NCBI GenBank assembly: GCA_012034575.1
Contig: JAAUPF010000046.1
Span: 1 to 40,659 of the forward strand
Direction of reading: 5' to 3'
Source: Richelia sp. CSU_2_1
Lineage (GTDB): Bacteria; Cyanobacteriota; Cyanobacteriia; Cyanobacteriales; Microcoleaceae
Length of the DNA stretch: 40,659 nt
Shown piece by piece: positions 9,687 through 18,344 of the stretch. The first letter of the stretch is position 1, and each line of letters starts with the position of its first letter. A model generated the notes under the pieces. It saw nothing but the letters and a program-made list of their open reading frames with translations. It had not been told where the DNA came from and ran no database searches. Position numbers and translations under genes: made by a program.

Positions 9687-9709
9687 AAAGCTTTAGTGAA
9701 TTGCAGATT

Positions 9710-9931
9710 TTAAGGAATAAGTATTTCAGTTGCCAAAGGTTGATCTACCTCAGCAATTCCAAATTTTCTACCCTGTTCTTTTGCTGTCACTACAATTTGC
9801 ATCAAAGCGATCGCCTGACGGAGTACATCTGTTTTATTCCCTCCTATTTTCTTAGCCATTTGTTCTAAGGTATCATTCAGTTCTGGCGATAAATCTAAGT
9901 TAAAATGAATCATTTCTTTATTGTCATTCAT
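9710..9931 (-). CDS. Ribbon-helix-helix-type small DNA-binding protein
   Basis: A 73-aa protein with a beta strand (MIHFNLDLSP) followed by two helices (ELNDTLEQMAKKIGG, KTDVLRQAIALMQIV), the order of ribbon-helix-helix repressors and antitoxins. AGAAGGA precedes the ATG. It lies 74 bases downstream of the helicase stop and 23 bases before the membrane protein gene. It may regulate the cluster or pair with one of its neighbours. No separate toxin of a known type is visible. The C-terminal tail (GIAEVDQPLATEILIP) is not part of the fold. Confidence 0.75.
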   Translation of the reverse strand: MNDNKEMIHFNLDLSPELNDTLEQMAKKIGGNKTDVLRQAIALMQIVVTAKEQGRKFGIAEVDQPLATEILIP

Positions 9932-10004
9932 GGTTTTATTTTCCTTCTGGATCTCTTGAGTTTATGCAATATTTCCTGGGTTGTTTTCATGGACTCCTAC
10001 CCAT

Positions 10005-10032
10005 TTTAGCCCAAGATGCTAGAAACATCAAT
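10005..10032. repeat. Imperfect direct repeat, copy B
   Basis: Partner of the copy at 9257-9284 (23 of 28 identical). It lies over the last codons and stop of the helicase gene. See that entry for what the pair encloses. Confidence 0.6.
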
Positions 10033-13000
10033 CAATCCTCCATTGCGGCGCACAATATTTGCTACTTCTGAATACATACTTCCGACTTTGCCTTTGTGCT
10101 TGGTAAATAGTGAATGGCATCCCACAATTATTAGCAATTCTTGAGCGCGGGAAAAGGCAACGTTTACCCGTTCTGGCTTTTTCGCAAAACCAATATCTCC
10201 ATCGGGATTGTTCCTCACCATGCTGACAATAATAATCGGCCGTTCCATGCCCTGAAATCGATCGACAGTACCAGTTCTAATGGCAAGCGAGGGAAATTTG
10301 CGATCGCCGAGCATTTCTTCAATGCGCCTCAATTGAGCGCCGTAAAAAGTAATGATGCCAATTTCTTTTTTCGGTTGTCCTTCGGCAACTTTCAGGCTCC
10401 AAGCCTCCTCCATTTGTTCGCAGAGAATGTCAATGGCTTCGACTTCCTTAAGATTGTACCGGGAAGTTCCCTCTAATTGCTCTTGAAATCTCTGTTCTTG
10501 TGGCATTTTAACCCACATTAGGTGATGTTCTGCTCGGATGATGTCGCCAGCTACATTGTGCGATCGCTCTTTATCAGGCTCAATAATTCCGCAACGCAAA
10601 CTGCGATCGTAAAATTGATTGATTGCTCCCATAATGTAGGGGTGCATCCGATACTGAACAGTCAGCCGCTGCTTGATGCTTTCTGACGCAGCTTCAAATT
10701 GTTTCTTAAAGAGAGATTCTTCCAGAAAGCTGACATCTTCCGGTGCGCTTCCCATTTCTGTTGCGATTTCTTCTAAACTCTTTTCATGTAACATTGGCGG
10801 TAACTGGCGGTAGTCGCCAATTAATACTAATTTTTTGCCTTTGAGTGCAGGAATCAGGATTTCGGGAGGCGTGCATTTGCTTACTTCGTCAATAATGACT
10901 GTATCAAAGTTATTAAATTCTTTGAAACCGTAGCCCGCTACTTGGCTGCAAGTAATGCCGATGACGTTGGCATTGTCGATGTAAACTTGTCTCAATTCGC
11001 CCCGATCTTGTTCGGAGGGGCTGCGAAGTTTTGCAATCCAATCTTGAGTTAGTTTTTCATAGCCTTTGAGGTGGGATTCTGCTCGATCGAGTTGTTGTTT
11101 CCAAGCATCGAATTGTGTTTTGATTTCGTGCAAAAAGTTGAGATCGTATAAGCCGCTGGCGGGGATTGGCGGTTTTAGGCGATCGGGGATATTTTGCCAC
11201 GCTGACTCCCACCATTTTCGCTCGGAAATTAAAGTGGGTGGTAGTTGTTGTTGTTGAAGTTGTTGCAGTTGAACATCTATTTCCTGAAGCCGATCTTGAC
11301 ATTCTCGAAGTTGATTTGAGGCTTTACTAGCTGCTGTTTGCAAGCTGGCTTGATTTGAGACAATCGCCTCTTTTATGCTTCGCAGTTTTAATAATGGATC
11401 GAGTGAGGAAATTGATTGTTCAAACTGACTTATCCGATCTTCCCACAACTTCGATCGCTGCGTAAATTCTAATAGAGGTGCGTTAGCGATCGCTTGTGAA
11501 AGAGAAGGAAAAGATTGATACCGCATAGCTAAACTGCGTAAGTTCGCTGGAATACCCGATCGCTTGCTCAATTCTGCTAAAACTTGCATTGCTTTTTGTG
11601 TATTGGCTTGAGACGCACGTTGCAGGGCCTCTAACTCTTTTTTAGCAGTTGCTCTTTCTTGCTGTTGCTTATTTGTAGCTGGCTGATGTTTTTTAAGTTG
11701 TTGTTTAAGATTTTGAAGTTGTTTTTCAGTTTCCGGTTGCTGCTGTTCCAGCCATTGAGATATACTTGTGGAAATGCCCTCGATCGCTTCGGTTGCGATC
11801 GCATTTAATTCCGCATCAAAGTTGGTCGCTTGCACTTCACTTTGTTTGGCAATTAAACTAGCAATTTTCGACCGGCACCGATCGAGATGAGAGCGCCAAG
11901 GGTGAGGTTTGGGAGGGACGATAGCCAGCAACTCAGGTGGCAATTGAATGAGGTTATCTGTAAATTTCCGCCTCTCTTGCACGCATTTTTTTAACTCTTC
12001 ATACACGCTCTGATAAGCTGTAGATTCCCAGGATTTTAGGGCTTTCAAAGCAGAGTTTTTCTGGTTTTGCTCTAATTCCTGTTGTTGGTTAAGCCAGTTG
12101 TGTGCAGTCGCAGCAATACCCGCGATCGCTTCTTTGGCTACCTCGTTTAATTGCAGCTTAACAGCAGAAATTTTCTTGGCTTCACTTTTGCTTAAATTAG
12201 CAATTTTTGATTGGCACCGATCGAGATGCGATCGCCACGGCGCGGGATTAGCTTTTACAAATGACAGCACGATCGGCGGCAGTTGCATCAAATCGTCTGT
12301 AAAAGTTCGATTAGTTTCTACACATTGCTTCATCGCTGCATAAACGCGATCGTAAGCGGTGTAATTCCACTGGTTGATTTCAGCATTAATTTTTAATTTT
12401 TCATTTTCCAAACGGTTGATGGTTTGTAGCAAGTTTTTCTGTTGGGTAAGAATTTGCTGGTAATTTGTTTCCAAATGTTGAAAGGCGGCTGATTTCTCGC
12501 GGAGCGATCGTTCAGATTCTGCGGCTGCTCTGAGGGCTGAAATTCCATCTCGGAAATAAGACAATGACATTTTAATTTGTGGAAGACCTTGCTCTTTTAA
12601 CCACACCGCTAAACTCAAATAATTTAGCCGTAAATTTCCAGGTTGAACACCTAAATCAGCAGCCATTCTCTCTGCTTTTCCTACATTTACCTTAAAGCTT
12701 TCTTCGGAATTAGACTGAAATCTAAAGTATTTGGTACTGTCGCAGACTTCGAGCGCCGCTTTCCATACATTAATGACAGTCTCATCTTCCCAATTAATTG
12801 AAGATTGAGACATTAGCAATTCCAAACCAGGCAATATATATTCAACAATTTTGCGCTGTTTAGCTTTCGTTTCTTCACAGATACTTTCATGCGCCCTACA
12901 GGTTTTCTCTAACTCTGCTTTGCGCGATCGCAACTCTTTGTAACTTTCTTGTAACTTTTCCTCGGCTCGCAAATACGCATCAAACCGCTCGGAATCTGCT

Positions 13001-15165
13001 AACAAGTTATTGAAAAGCTCTATATCTTCCCGCTGTTTTGCCAACCGCTGCTCGCAGTCATCAGCCGTATTTCTCAGCCAATTGCCAATTACTTTATCTT
13101 CCAAAAATGGCAAACCTTCCTCTTCAACTCGCTCCGCGCGCCCCTTTCGCAAAGCGCGGATAACGGGACTGTGAATTAAGCGACTCAAAGCATTATCAAC
13201 AGCTAAATTTGCTTGAGAAGCAATTAAAGTCCTCCCGCCCCGCAGCGCAACCTGATAGGAAATTTCGGCGATGACTGTTGTTTTCCCAGTTCCTGGCGGG
13301 CCTTGAATTAGCACTAAATCTGGTGCAAATAATACGGCTTCTACTGCTGCAATTTGGTCGGCATTTGCCCCAGATAACAACAAATCCTCTGGTTTCAGTT
13401 TAACAGTTGTTTGTAGGGTTCTTGCCTGAGAAGCATCGAAGAAAAACTCGCCTACATGGGGATTTTGAGCAATTCCCTTTTGCAAATCGTCTAAGGCTTT
13501 TTTCTGTCGCTTAATTTGAGTTAAATCTCCCGCAGCCTCGAAAGACAAAAAGCCTGTTTTTGGCAACTGATAGTTTCCTTCTCCTATTTTTTCTACTAAC
13601 TCAGAATCCAGTCTCACCCGGATAAAGCCCTTTGCTTTGTCAATCTCTTCGATCGAGCCTAATAAAATTGCCTGCCACTTGAAAAGCTGCGGGACAGATT
13701 CTCGTTCGGATGTGTTATCATCTCGATCGCGGATTTCTTCAACTCGAACTACAAGTTTTACATCTTCATTTCTCGCCTTAGCTGCTCTCGTCCAGAAGTC
13801 ATCTTGTTTGAGAGGGGTTCCTGATGATTTGTCGAGTTGCGCTAAAGATGCGTTAATTTCAAAAGTGATTTTGCGGGTAGCAGAACCGTAGTTGTGACCG
13901 GAAAAAGGTACAAAAAATTCTCGCGTTTTGGCAATTCGCTCTTCTATCTTTAAAAAGGCTTTCCAAGCTTTTAACTGTTCTTCGGTTGGCACGCAGTCGC
14001 CGCAGAAAGGAACGGTTTGCATGAGATCGAAAGCTGAATTTGGCACGGGCATTCGAGATCGATAATCGAAATGCAGTCGCAGGGAAAAAAGAACAGAAAA
14101 ACCGTCATTATATCCACGTTCTGGAGATGCTAAATGAGCTGAAAGTAAGCGCAAGTTATTAGATCTATCTTCTGTTACCAGAGCTAACAAACTTAAGGTT
14201 TTTTGTCGTGTTTTCAGAATTTCTGGTAATGTTGCTGTTTCGATATCTGTGGCGATCGCCAGTTCCCATTTTTCTTCGCCCGGTGATTCTCCCGGCCCTT
14301 TGCGGCGGACGTAGAAGGGCCTGGGTTCGTCTCCGAGAATATCTGAAAGCAAGTCGGCGGCACGATCGCGGCGATCGCTAAATTCAGGATAATTTTCTAG
14401 AGCATTTTTACCATCTATTGCGCGGATTAAATAATCGATCGCCCGATCTCCTAAAAACCGATAACCCCAAGTTTCTTCATCATTTCGATCGAGAGATGCT
14501 GTTGCGGTTGGCGATGGCAAAATAAATTGAGGATTGCCGATATGAGTTGCTGTAACAATTGCCGAAACTTCTATTAAAAATTGCTGGTTAGGTGCTTGCA
14601 AAATAATAGAGCCAGATAGATTAGTTCCGGCGGGAATATCTTGGGAATTGAGGATAATATCTAATTTCTGCAACCCGCAAGAAAGGTAAGGCTGCTGTAC
14701 TTTTAACCAAGGTTGAGAGCAGGAAACATTGCAGTCGCCGCTGAGTTGCAGTTGCTCGGTTAGCTGCAAATATCGGTTGGTTTGGATTTCGCCGAAGTGT
14801 ACGGCGGCGGGGATATCCCAGCTTGCTCCCAGCCATTGGACGTTGGGAGCGCTTCCCAGACATCTTACTTTATCTAAAACTGGTGCGGTATGCGGTGCGG
14901 CTTCGATCGCAATTTCTCCCGTATTCCCGCCAATATTCCGCTCAATGCTCAAATTTTCCAGTTTCACGCCGGGGACTGCAATTTTCAAAACAGGTTCGTC
15001 AGCGGCAAAAATGATGGTGTTTTCTCCTTCCCCCCGCAGCACGATCGCTCTTTCAATAGTAAATGGCCCTTTATATTCGCCTGCTTTTAAAGCGATCTCA
15101 TATCCATCTTTAACTATTGTCAAAAACTCACCAAAGTTGTCAGGATCGGCGGAGAAAGTAGGCAT
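10006..15165 (-). CDS. Giant Upf1-like SF1 helicase with beta-helix N-terminus and coiled-coil insertion
   Basis: A 1719-aa protein. Residues 1-110 read like turns of a right-handed beta helix (IALKAGEYKGPFTIERAIVL). Residues ~225-600 are an uncharacterised region. Helicase motifs: Walker A GPPGTGKT 622-629, motif Ia TLIASQANLAVDN ~646-658, Walker B IDEVSK ~1425-1430, GDYRQLPP ~1450-1457, QYRMHP 1505-1510, VDRFQGME ~1635-1642, and VNVAFSRAQ 1668-1676. These are typical of the COG1112/Upf1-like SF1B group acting on RNA or DNA. Between motif Ia and Walker B lie about 720 residues of Leu/Gln/Glu-rich coiled coil with some internally similar blocks (WRSHLDRC appears twice), recalling the SMC/Rad50 plan. 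It is the first gene of the four-gene cluster. An antiviral role is inference from the helicase-plus-PLD pairing. Confidence 0.88.
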   Translation of the reverse strand: MPTFSADPDNFGEFLTIVKDGYEIALKAGEYKGPFTIERAIVLRGEGENTIIFAADEPVLKIAVPGVKLENLSIERNIGGNTGEIAIEAAPHTAPVLDKVRCLGSAPNVQWLGASWDIPAAVHFGEIQTNRYLQLTEQLQLSGDCNVSCSQPWLKVQQPYLSCGLQKLDIILNSQDIPAGTNLSGSIILQAPNQQFLIEVSAIVTATHIGNPQFILPSPTATASLDRNDEETWGYRFLGDRAIDYLIRAIDGKNALENYPEFSDRRDRAADLLSDILGDEPRPFYVRRKGPGESPGEEKWELAIATDIETATLPEILKTRQKTLSLLALVTEDRSNNLRLLSAHLASPERGYNDGFSVLFSLRLHFDYRSRMPVPNSAFDLMQTVPFCGDCVPTEEQLKAWKAFLKIEERIAKTREFFVPFSGHNYGSATRKITFEINASLAQLDKSSGTPLKQDDFWTRAAKARNEDVKLVVRVEEIRDRDDNTSERESVPQLFKWQAILLGSIEEIDKAKGFIRVRLDSELVEKIGEGNYQLPKTGFLSFEAAGDLTQIKRQKKALDDLQKGIAQNPHVGEFFFDASQARTLQTTVKLKPEDLLLSGANADQIAAVEAVLFAPDLVLIQGPPGTGKTTVIAEISYQVALRGGRTLIASQANLAVDNALSRLIHSPVIRALRKGRAERVEEEGLPFLEDKVIGNWLRNTADDCEQRLAKQREDIELFNNLLADSERFDAYLRAEEKLQESYKELRSRKAELEKTCRAHESICEETKAKQRKIVEYILPGLELLMSQSSINWEDETVINVWKAALEVCDSTKYFRFQSNSEESFKVNVGKAERMAADLGVQPGNLRLNYLSLAVWLKEQGLPQIKMSLSYFRDGISALRAAAESERSLREKSAAFQHLETNYQQILTQQKNLLQTINRLENEKLKINAEINQWNYTAYDRVYAAMKQCVETNRTFTDDLMQLPPIVLSFVKANPAPWRSHLDRCQSKIANLSKSEAKKISAVKLQLNEVAKEAIAGIAATAHNWLNQQQELEQNQKNSALKALKSWESTAYQSVYEELKKCVQERRKFTDNLIQLPPELLAIVPPKPHPWRSHLDRCRSKIASLIAKQSEVQATNFDAELNAIATEAIEGISTSISQWLEQQQPETEKQLQNLKQQLKKHQPATNKQQQERATAKKELEALQRASQANTQKAMQVLAELSKRSGIPANLRSLAMRYQSFPSLSQAIANAPLLEFTQRSKLWEDRISQFEQSISSLDPLLKLRSIKEAIVSNQASLQTAASKASNQLRECQDRLQEIDVQLQQLQQQQLPPTLISERKWWESAWQNIPDRLKPPIPASGLYDLNFLHEIKTQFDAWKQQLDRAESHLKGYEKLTQDWIAKLRSPSEQDRGELRQVYIDNANVIGITCSQVAGYGFKEFNNFDTVIIDEVSKCTPPEILIPALKGKKLVLIGDYRQLPPMLHEKSLEEIATEMGSAPEDVSFLEESLFKKQFEAASESIKQRLTVQYRMHPYIMGAINQFYDRSLRCGIIEPDKERSHNVAGDIIRAEHHLMWVKMPQEQRFQEQLEGTSRYNLKEVEAIDILCEQMEEAWSLKVAEGQPKKEIGIITFYGAQLRRIEEMLGDRKFPSLAIRTGTVDRFQGMERPIIIVSMVRNNPDGDIGFAKKPERVNVAFSRAQELLIIVGCHSLFTKHKGKVGSMYSEVANIVRRNGGLIDVSSILG

Positions 15166-15217
15166 AGATAATTGTGGGGGGCGATCGGAAACAGTATTGA
15201 TTTTTGGATTGCTGAGG

Positions 15218-15231
15218 TAAACTACAGTTTA
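15218..15231. promoter_or_regulatory. Palindrome upstream of the helicase gene, candidate operator
   Basis: TAAACT-AC-AGTTTA is a perfect 6+2+6 palindrome 53 bases before the helicase ATG. It is enclosed by a second pair, AAACAGT (15189-15195) and ACTGTTT (15234-15240). The site suits a dimeric repressor such as the ribbon-helix-helix protein of the same cluster, but no binding evidence exists. The rest of 15166-15386 holds only an imperfect inverted repeat (AACCCCAAAGT near 15252 against ACTTTGAGGTT near 15340). Confidence 0.35.
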
Positions 15232-15386
15232 ACACTGTTTGATTCCGGTTTAACCCCAAAGTTAAGATGACTTACCGGAGCACATCAGCGCTATCGCTAC
15301 GCGAGGCTAACACCAAAGCACTGGGCAAAGCCTGCGACTTTGAGGTTAAAATGGTTCGCGCCGAGATCTAAATCGATCTGAAATAA

Positions 15387-16322
15387 TCAAAATAGCCAGC
15401 AATCAAAATAGCCGGCGGGTGGTGCATCGTCGGTTAAAATTTTAGCTTTGTCTAAATTAGCTACAGATTCCGCCAACTCTCTACCTACTTTAAGATCGAT
15501 CGCTCTATCTGTTAGCGAAAATGAAAATTGATGCAAGTTTTGCAAAGTTTTAGCTCGATCGACTATCTCGCTTTTCTCTAAAATAGGGCTATTAGTACCG
15601 ATTAAAACGCTGTTAATATCCTTCCAAGGACACAGGTATACATGAGAAAATACGCTTTGAAAAGTCTTGACTTTTTCCGCATAAAACTCGTCTCTTTGCA
15701 GCAGATTTACTAAGACAACTCCCGCCTTTGATAAATGTTTTTGGCAAAGTTGGTAAAATTCTGTAGTTGCGAGTCGGTGGGGAAAGTAGCCGTTACCCAA
15801 AAATACGTCGGTCATAATAATATCGTACAGAATATTTGGATTTTGCTGCTCTAGATATTCTCTACCATCTTGAATTGCGACAGTCAGCCGATCGTCCAAT
15901 TTTACTCCAAAACACTGAGTAGCGGCTTCGATCGCGATCGGATCGACATCCGCACATTCGATAAGAGTTTCCGGCAAATAATGGTGCAAAACTAAGGGAA
16001 TTATCCCGCCGCCAAACCCTGCAATGTAAATTCTTTGAGGTTGGTTTTGCCACACTAAACCCAACAACATCGCTTGGGTATATTCTGAAACTAAATGCAG
16101 GGGATTGTTGAGATTGAGGACGGATTGCAACAAGTCTGTATGCAAATTTACCTTTTCTACTAAAGATAGTTTAATGAGAGATTTGTCTTTTCTGACTGCG
16201 ACATAGTGAACTCCAGAATCTTTGCAAAAAATAACTCCGTCGGGCTGTTGTTTTATGGCTGCGAGTCGCTGTTGGATGGCGGATAAATTGATGGTTTGCC
16301 AATTTTTTTGTGCATCAATCAT
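15387..16322 (-). CDS. Spermidine-synthase-like SAM-binding protein
   Basis: A 311-aa protein with a Rossmann core. AGFGGGIIPLVLHHY (about 101-115) is the glycine-rich loop and ECADVDP (about 122-128) ends in the acidic residue that holds the ribose. AIQDGREYL and YDIIMTDVF follow, matching the order in spermidine synthases and related methyltransferases. The loop reads GFGGG rather than the usual GGGDG of true spermidine synthases, so the substrate may differ. The N-terminal part (1-95) contains a beta-strand domain as in that family. It is on the same strand as the helicase, 221 bases upstream, and is probably not part of that cluster. Confidence 0.75.
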   Translation of the reverse strand: MIDAQKNWQTINLSAIQQRLAAIKQQPDGVIFCKDSGVHYVAVRKDKSLIKLSLVEKVNLHTDLLQSVLNLNNPLHLVSEYTQAMLLGLVWQNQPQRIYIAGFGGGIIPLVLHHYLPETLIECADVDPIAIEAATQCFGVKLDDRLTVAIQDGREYLEQQNPNILYDIIMTDVFLGNGYFPHRLATTEFYQLCQKHLSKAGVVLVNLLQRDEFYAEKVKTFQSVFSHVYLCPWKDINSVLIGTNSPILEKSEIVDRAKTLQNLHQFSFSLTDRAIDLKVGRELAESVANLDKAKILTDDAPPAGYFDCWLF

Positions 16323-16392
16323 TGATTTTGTATTTATAGTTATTATTTAATTGTAATGTATGATTCCCGATTTGTAGCAGAAATTATTGGTG

Positions 16393-16458
16393 GGTGGGAG
16401 GGCGGGTTTATCTGAATTGTTTGCTACGTTTAAAGCGATTAGCGAACCCGCCCCTACA
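16393..16458. repeat. Dispersed ~65-base palindromic repeat, copy 1
   Basis: Begins GGGTGGGAGGGCGGGTTTA and ends AACCCGCCCCTACA, so its ends are inverted (GCGGGTTT/AACCCGC). Copies with the same ends lie at 26170-26230 and, inverted, at 38560-38624. The middle varies. It has the look of a non-autonomous mobile palindrome. Confidence 0.75.
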
Positions 16459-16514
16459 GATTTATTGTGCTGGGAATCGATCGAGAAGGAAAAACTTTGC
16501 ATCTAAATCTAGAT

Positions 16515-17126
16515 TTATCGGTATTGTTGTCCGCGCTTGTACGCCACCAATTCCAAACCGGAAATTGAAAATTCTAGTCTTTCCCAATCTTCCTTTTTAC
16601 CTTCAAACTTTTCAAAAGCTGCTGAGGTAAGAAAAATCTCTCCCCGTTCCGCCAAATCCTCTCCTAGCTTCGATGCTAGGTTGAATTCCGATCCGTACAT
16701 ATCCTCTCCTTCCAGCATCAAAATCTCTCCGTAACCTATACCGATGCAAAGGTAAATGTCCATTTCCGCTGGCAGAGTCGTGTTGACAGCAGCCGTTTGT
16801 TTTAAAGAGTCGATCGCGGCTTCTACAGCAGATTTTACATCAGAAAATACTGCAAAAATATTGTCGGCTTCTTCCTTAACTATCGTGCCGCCATGTTCGG
16901 AAATTATCGGTTTGACAATGACGTGCATCCGGTGAATCATTGCTAAAAAATGAATGATACCGTAGCGGACTGTCGTTCGCGAAAATCCCGACATATCCAT
17001 TACCAAGACTGCGTGGGTTTGGCGGAAAGTGGCATTGATTTCTGCATCGATTTCCGCTGTTTTTTCAGGACGTTCGTTTCTTTCTTGCAGCAATTTTTGC
17101 AAGTAAGCGCGGTTGTTTGTTTTCAT
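16515..17126 (-). CDS. Class III nucleotidyl cyclase domain protein with altered active site
   Basis: A 203-aa protein made almost entirely of a class III adenylate/guanylate cyclase fold. The first metal aspartate is in LVMDMSGF (Asp44), and the second in KEEADNIFAVF (Asp88, where family members usually have GD rather than AD). The strand GIGYGEILMLEGEDMYG leads to FNLASKL, with Asn149 in place. The transition-state arginine expected four residues later is Lys153. Activity is therefore doubtful, and it might be a low-activity enzyme or a binding protein. There is no sensor or membrane domain. It sits 199 bases after a response regulator on the same strand, which may be its partner (inference). 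Confidence 0.8.
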   Translation of the reverse strand: MKTNNRAYLQKLLQERNERPEKTAEIDAEINATFRQTHAVLVMDMSGFSRTTVRYGIIHFLAMIHRMHVIVKPIISEHGGTIVKEEADNIFAVFSDVKSAVEAAIDSLKQTAAVNTTLPAEMDIYLCIGIGYGEILMLEGEDMYGSEFNLASKLGEDLAERGEIFLTSAAFEKFEGKKEDWERLEFSISGLELVAYKRGQQYR

Positions 17127-17134
17127 TAGTTTGA

Positions 17135-17312
17135 TAGTTGACAGTTGACAGTTGGTAGGGGCAGTGCCCCCGTGCCTGCCCTCAGTTGATGAAAATTATC
17201 TGCGTTGATCTGCGTTTATCCGCCTTGTATCTGCGGTTGCAAGTTGACAGTTGACTCCGAAAGCCGTAATTATTTATTTTACCAATTCCCAATTCCCAAT
17301 TCCCAATTACCA
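17135..17312. repeat. Heptanucleotide repeats and repeat debris
   Basis: Contains GTTGACA/ACAGTTG units (17139-17152 and 17234-17246), a GGGGCAGTGCCCC palindrome (17159-17171), repeats built on ATCTGCGTT (17200-17235), and CCCAATT heptamers (17283-17312). The same mixture recurs at 36428-36562. No gene lies here. Confidence 0.65.
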
Positions 17313-17325
17313 ACTTCATTTGAAT

Positions 17326-18054
17326 TTAATTAAATTCCCAATCGCGACAGATTTCTTGAGGGCGGCCTCCCGGATGCACCGCACAATTGATGCCGTCCTT
17401 ACCGTAATAATAATTGCAAACTTTGCAAGGTTGGGATTGTTCGATTTTTTTCATCAAAATTCCCCGAATTTTCTGGACTTTGTTGCGGTACTTATTGGCA
17501 TTCACGTGACTCGGTTGAATTGCTAAAGCCCGATCGAATGCTGCTAAGCTGGCATCGTACAATTTCACGATTTGGGTGCTGTATTTTGTCCAAGCATCAG
17601 CACTGCTTTGATACAGTTCGATCGTACTTAAGTTTAAAATACCGTATTCCGTCCAAGCGTCTGCTGAGGCTCGATCGAATTTAATATTCGCATTGAGCAA
17701 AACTTTTTTGATTGTTGCCAAAAGTTCCCTCGGCTGCCAAGGTTTGCTAACATAAGCCTCAGCTCGATCGAGGGTCCTGGAAAATAATGCTAGCTGCTGT
17801 TTCTTGCCTGTTAAAAATACCACTGGTATGTTCCTCGTTTCGGGATTAGCTTTAATTAAACGGCAAACACCGCAGCCGTCTAGACGGGGCATGACAATAT
17901 CTAATAATACTAAATCCGGTAAATTTCTCTCGATTTTATCTAACGCTTCCACGCCGTCAGATGCCTGAATTACATTCAATCCGCTGCATTTCAACTGATG
18001 GGAAATGCACTCCCGCTGGCTGCGGGAATCTTCCACAACTAAAACTGTACTCAT
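17326..18054 (-). CDS. Response regulator with C-terminal Cys-rich module
   Basis: A 242-aa protein from the ATG at 18054, preceded by GGGAG; a GTG three codons upstream is less likely. Residues 1-120 are a CheY-type receiver: Glu8/Asp9 in VVEDS, phosphate-accepting Asp52 in LLDIVMP, Thr82 in FLTGK, and Lys104 in SKPW. A helical, repeat-like linker follows with two similar blocks (SADAWTEYGILNLSTIELY and SADAWTKYSTQIVKLYDAS). The end (about 211-242) carries CKVC, NCAVHP and CRDWE, a pattern like the cyanobacterial DUF6464 motif and possibly a metal site. It has no DNA-binding output domain. The downstream cyclase-domain gene may be its effector, which is inference. Confidence 0.82.
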   Translation of the reverse strand: MSTVLVVEDSRSQRECISHQLKCSGLNVIQASDGVEALDKIERNLPDLVLLDIVMPRLDGCGVCRLIKANPETRNIPVVFLTGKKQQLALFSRTLDRAEAYVSKPWQPRELLATIKKVLLNANIKFDRASADAWTEYGILNLSTIELYQSSADAWTKYSTQIVKLYDASLAAFDRALAIQPSHVNANKYRNKVQKIRGILMKKIEQSQPCKVCNYYYGKDGINCAVHPGGRPQEICRDWEFN

Positions 18055-18306
18055 CACTCCCACCCGGTACTTGAGGTAAATTTATCCGCAGCTTCGAGTT
18101 GCCCTTGCTGAACTTATTTTACCCAAATTGAAAGAATTTGCGATCGCGGGCGATCGAACTTTTTTCAATTTGCAACAAATCTTAATTTATTGTTAAAAAA
18201 TGTCCGCTGTAATGGGAAATTGCTCTGAGACAGGCAATTGCTGCGATCGCTGAAATTACTCGATACTTGACAGCTACATTTCAAACCTCTAATATAGACG
18301 TTTAGA

Positions 18307-18321
18307 TGATAACGATTATCA
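18307..18321. promoter_or_regulatory. Zur box before znuA
   Basis: TGATAACGATTATCA is a 7-1-7 palindrome with one mismatch to TGATAAT-N-ATTATCA, the operator of the zinc repressor Zur in cyanobacteria. It ends 23 bases before the znuA start codon, where binding would block transcription. The sister sites are at 20604 and 23316. Confidence 0.85.
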
Positions 18322-18344
18322 TTATACGTAAGGAAAGTGTAGCA

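Noticed and set aside
9710..9931. Classic toxin-antitoxin pair with the 121-aa membrane protein
   Set aside because: The membrane protein has no known toxin features and is larger than typical small membrane toxins. The pairing stays a possibility but is not supported.
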